Source: Rhopalosiphum padi
Taxonomy: Eukaryota > Arthropoda > Insecta > Hemiptera > Aphididae
Reading direction: 5' to 3'
Length of the DNA stretch: 64,000 bases
Assembly: GCF_020882245.1 (NCBI RefSeq)
Contig: NC_083597.1
Location: 6,048,581-6,112,580, forward strand
Below the pieces are notes generated by a model. That model had not been told where the DNA came from. It made no database searches and saw nothing but the letters and a program-made list of their open reading frames with translations. Shown piece after piece: positions 62,901 through 64,000 of this stretch. The position numbers were made by a program, and so were the translations under genes. Position 1 is the first letter of the stretch, and every line of letters starts with the position of its first letter.

Positions 62901-64000
62901 AACTGAACAATTCAACAAAACATGTAAATCTGGAAAATATGATATCCATAATTTTGGTTTCTTTCAAATATTAATAATTTTTTTTTATTTTTAAATTATT
63001 TTGTTATTAGTTAATTATTATTATTTTAATACCTAAGTGTATTATGAAAAAATGGAAATATTGAAACAAATCATACGTATAGATACACAGACTTAATGTT
63101 CTTATATGATTTTAATTTTGATAATATATAGGTAAATTTGCTCATTATATTAATGCTAACAACAGGTTCAGTTAAACGCCAATTTGTTATGTATATGATA
63201 TTGAAATTCATATAATGTCAGAGTTCATTACTCAGGGAAAACAAATATGTTATATAGTGAGTTGTTATCCTCGTAATATACGAGTAATATATTATCTTAA
63301 TATTAGTCTAATTTGTTGTTATTTTCGTTTCTTATTTTAGGTAGCACTACTTCTTTATTGTTTCGTATTAGGTATTATAAATTAATTTGTTATAAATGGG
63401 TGTGTGGGGTCTATAATAGCATAATCACACTTATACTGTACCCTAGAGTGGGGTGACTAGTAACCATCCCTACATAACTTTTTGTACATATGAATTATTG
63501 TGTCCCTATTAGTTGAATCTTTAAACAGATTTTCCAAATTGATTTATAATTTTATAAATAATGCGTGTATTATTTTTTATGAATATGTTGAGTAGTTAAA
63601 ATATTATATAATACAATAAGGTACACAACGAAAAACTTGAGGAAAAAAAATTTAATAAAATATTACTTTAGGAACCACTTATGAATAATCAATATTAATT
63701 GTATAGGTATTTAAAGTATTGCAGTAAAAAAAGTTCATTCCTCATTCCTCATGGGATAGACCTGCAAAGTATTATGATGATGACAATTTATAATTAAAAT
63801 TCGACGTAAATATCTTGTAATACGTATACATTTTTTTTATATGTATTGTAAAGTAACTTTAAAGACATTATATAATGCAACGTATTGTGATTTAAGAATA
63901 TTATAGTAAGAATAGTAGATAGGTACCAGCTATAGGTATAACCTATACTATTTATTCTTATTTAAAAAAGAGTACTGTTAGAAAATTATTTAATTGAAAA
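60000..64000. other. AT-rich tail of the window, no gene supported
   Basis: No open frame above about 80 codons and none with a recognisable motif. GC-richer islands occur at about 60420-60560 and 62220-62345 (the latter is discussed under findings). Simple repeats include (AT)n near 60804-60819. No repeat with both ends was resolved. Confidence 0.45.

Noticed and set aside
1..64000. CRISPR arrays, bacterial operons, tRNA or rRNA genes
   Set aside because: No regularly spaced direct repeats, no Shine-Dalgarno-led gene strings, and no cloverleaf with A and B boxes were found by eye; the genes seen have spliceosomal introns.

Overview
The window is insect nuclear DNA, most likely from an aphid (Hemiptera: Aphididae). 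This is inferred from very AT-rich sequence, frequent TAGGTACCTA-type motifs, small spliceosomal introns with GT..AG borders, insect-type gene content and dense short inverted-repeat transposons. There is no bacterial gene organisation, no CRISPR array and no rRNA or tRNA gene that I can support.

Layout. 1-2000: the 5' end of a WIP/verprolin-type actin regulator on the minus strand, with a CpG-rich leader and promoter. 2000-15200: gene-poor DNA with DNA-transposon derivatives and a LINE tail split by a hAT element. 15276-21416: a complete 17-coding-exon trifunctional purine synthesis gene (GARS-AIRS-GART, 1010 aa, plus strand). 21800-22910: a roughly 1-kb dispersed repeat. 23466-24517: a complete 4-exon axonemal dynein light chain 1 gene (DNAL1, 185 aa). 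25703-28748: a complete pogo/Tigger-type transposon with perfect terminal repeats, TA target duplication and an uninterrupted 644-aa transposase carrying a C-terminal PHD-like zinc finger. 28750-37200: no host gene; several MITEs, one nested inside another. 37322-43550 and 46125-51072: a head-to-tail pair of six-coding-exon paralogues (849 and 839 aa) of a family I do not recognise, with a TPR-like middle and a low-complexity tail. 51100-64000: no convincing host gene; decayed LINE reverse-transcriptase remains, MITEs and a second copy of the 1-kb repeat.

How the parts relate. The host genes (cytoskeleton, purine synthesis, axoneme) share no pathway and are ordinary neighbours. The two unrecognised paralogues are the least ordinary content. 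Their internal exons have identical lengths and phases and are moderately diverged, yet a tract of about 362 bp spanning an exon end, an intron and most of the next exon is identical apart from a poly-T length change. That is the pattern left by recent gene conversion. Several transposons can be delimited to the base by 8-bp target-site duplications, which allows part of the insertion history to be read, including a hAT element sitting just before the stop codon of a LINE fragment.

Exon coordinates were assigned by hand from splice consensus, reading phase and remembered family homology. No database search or RNA evidence was available.
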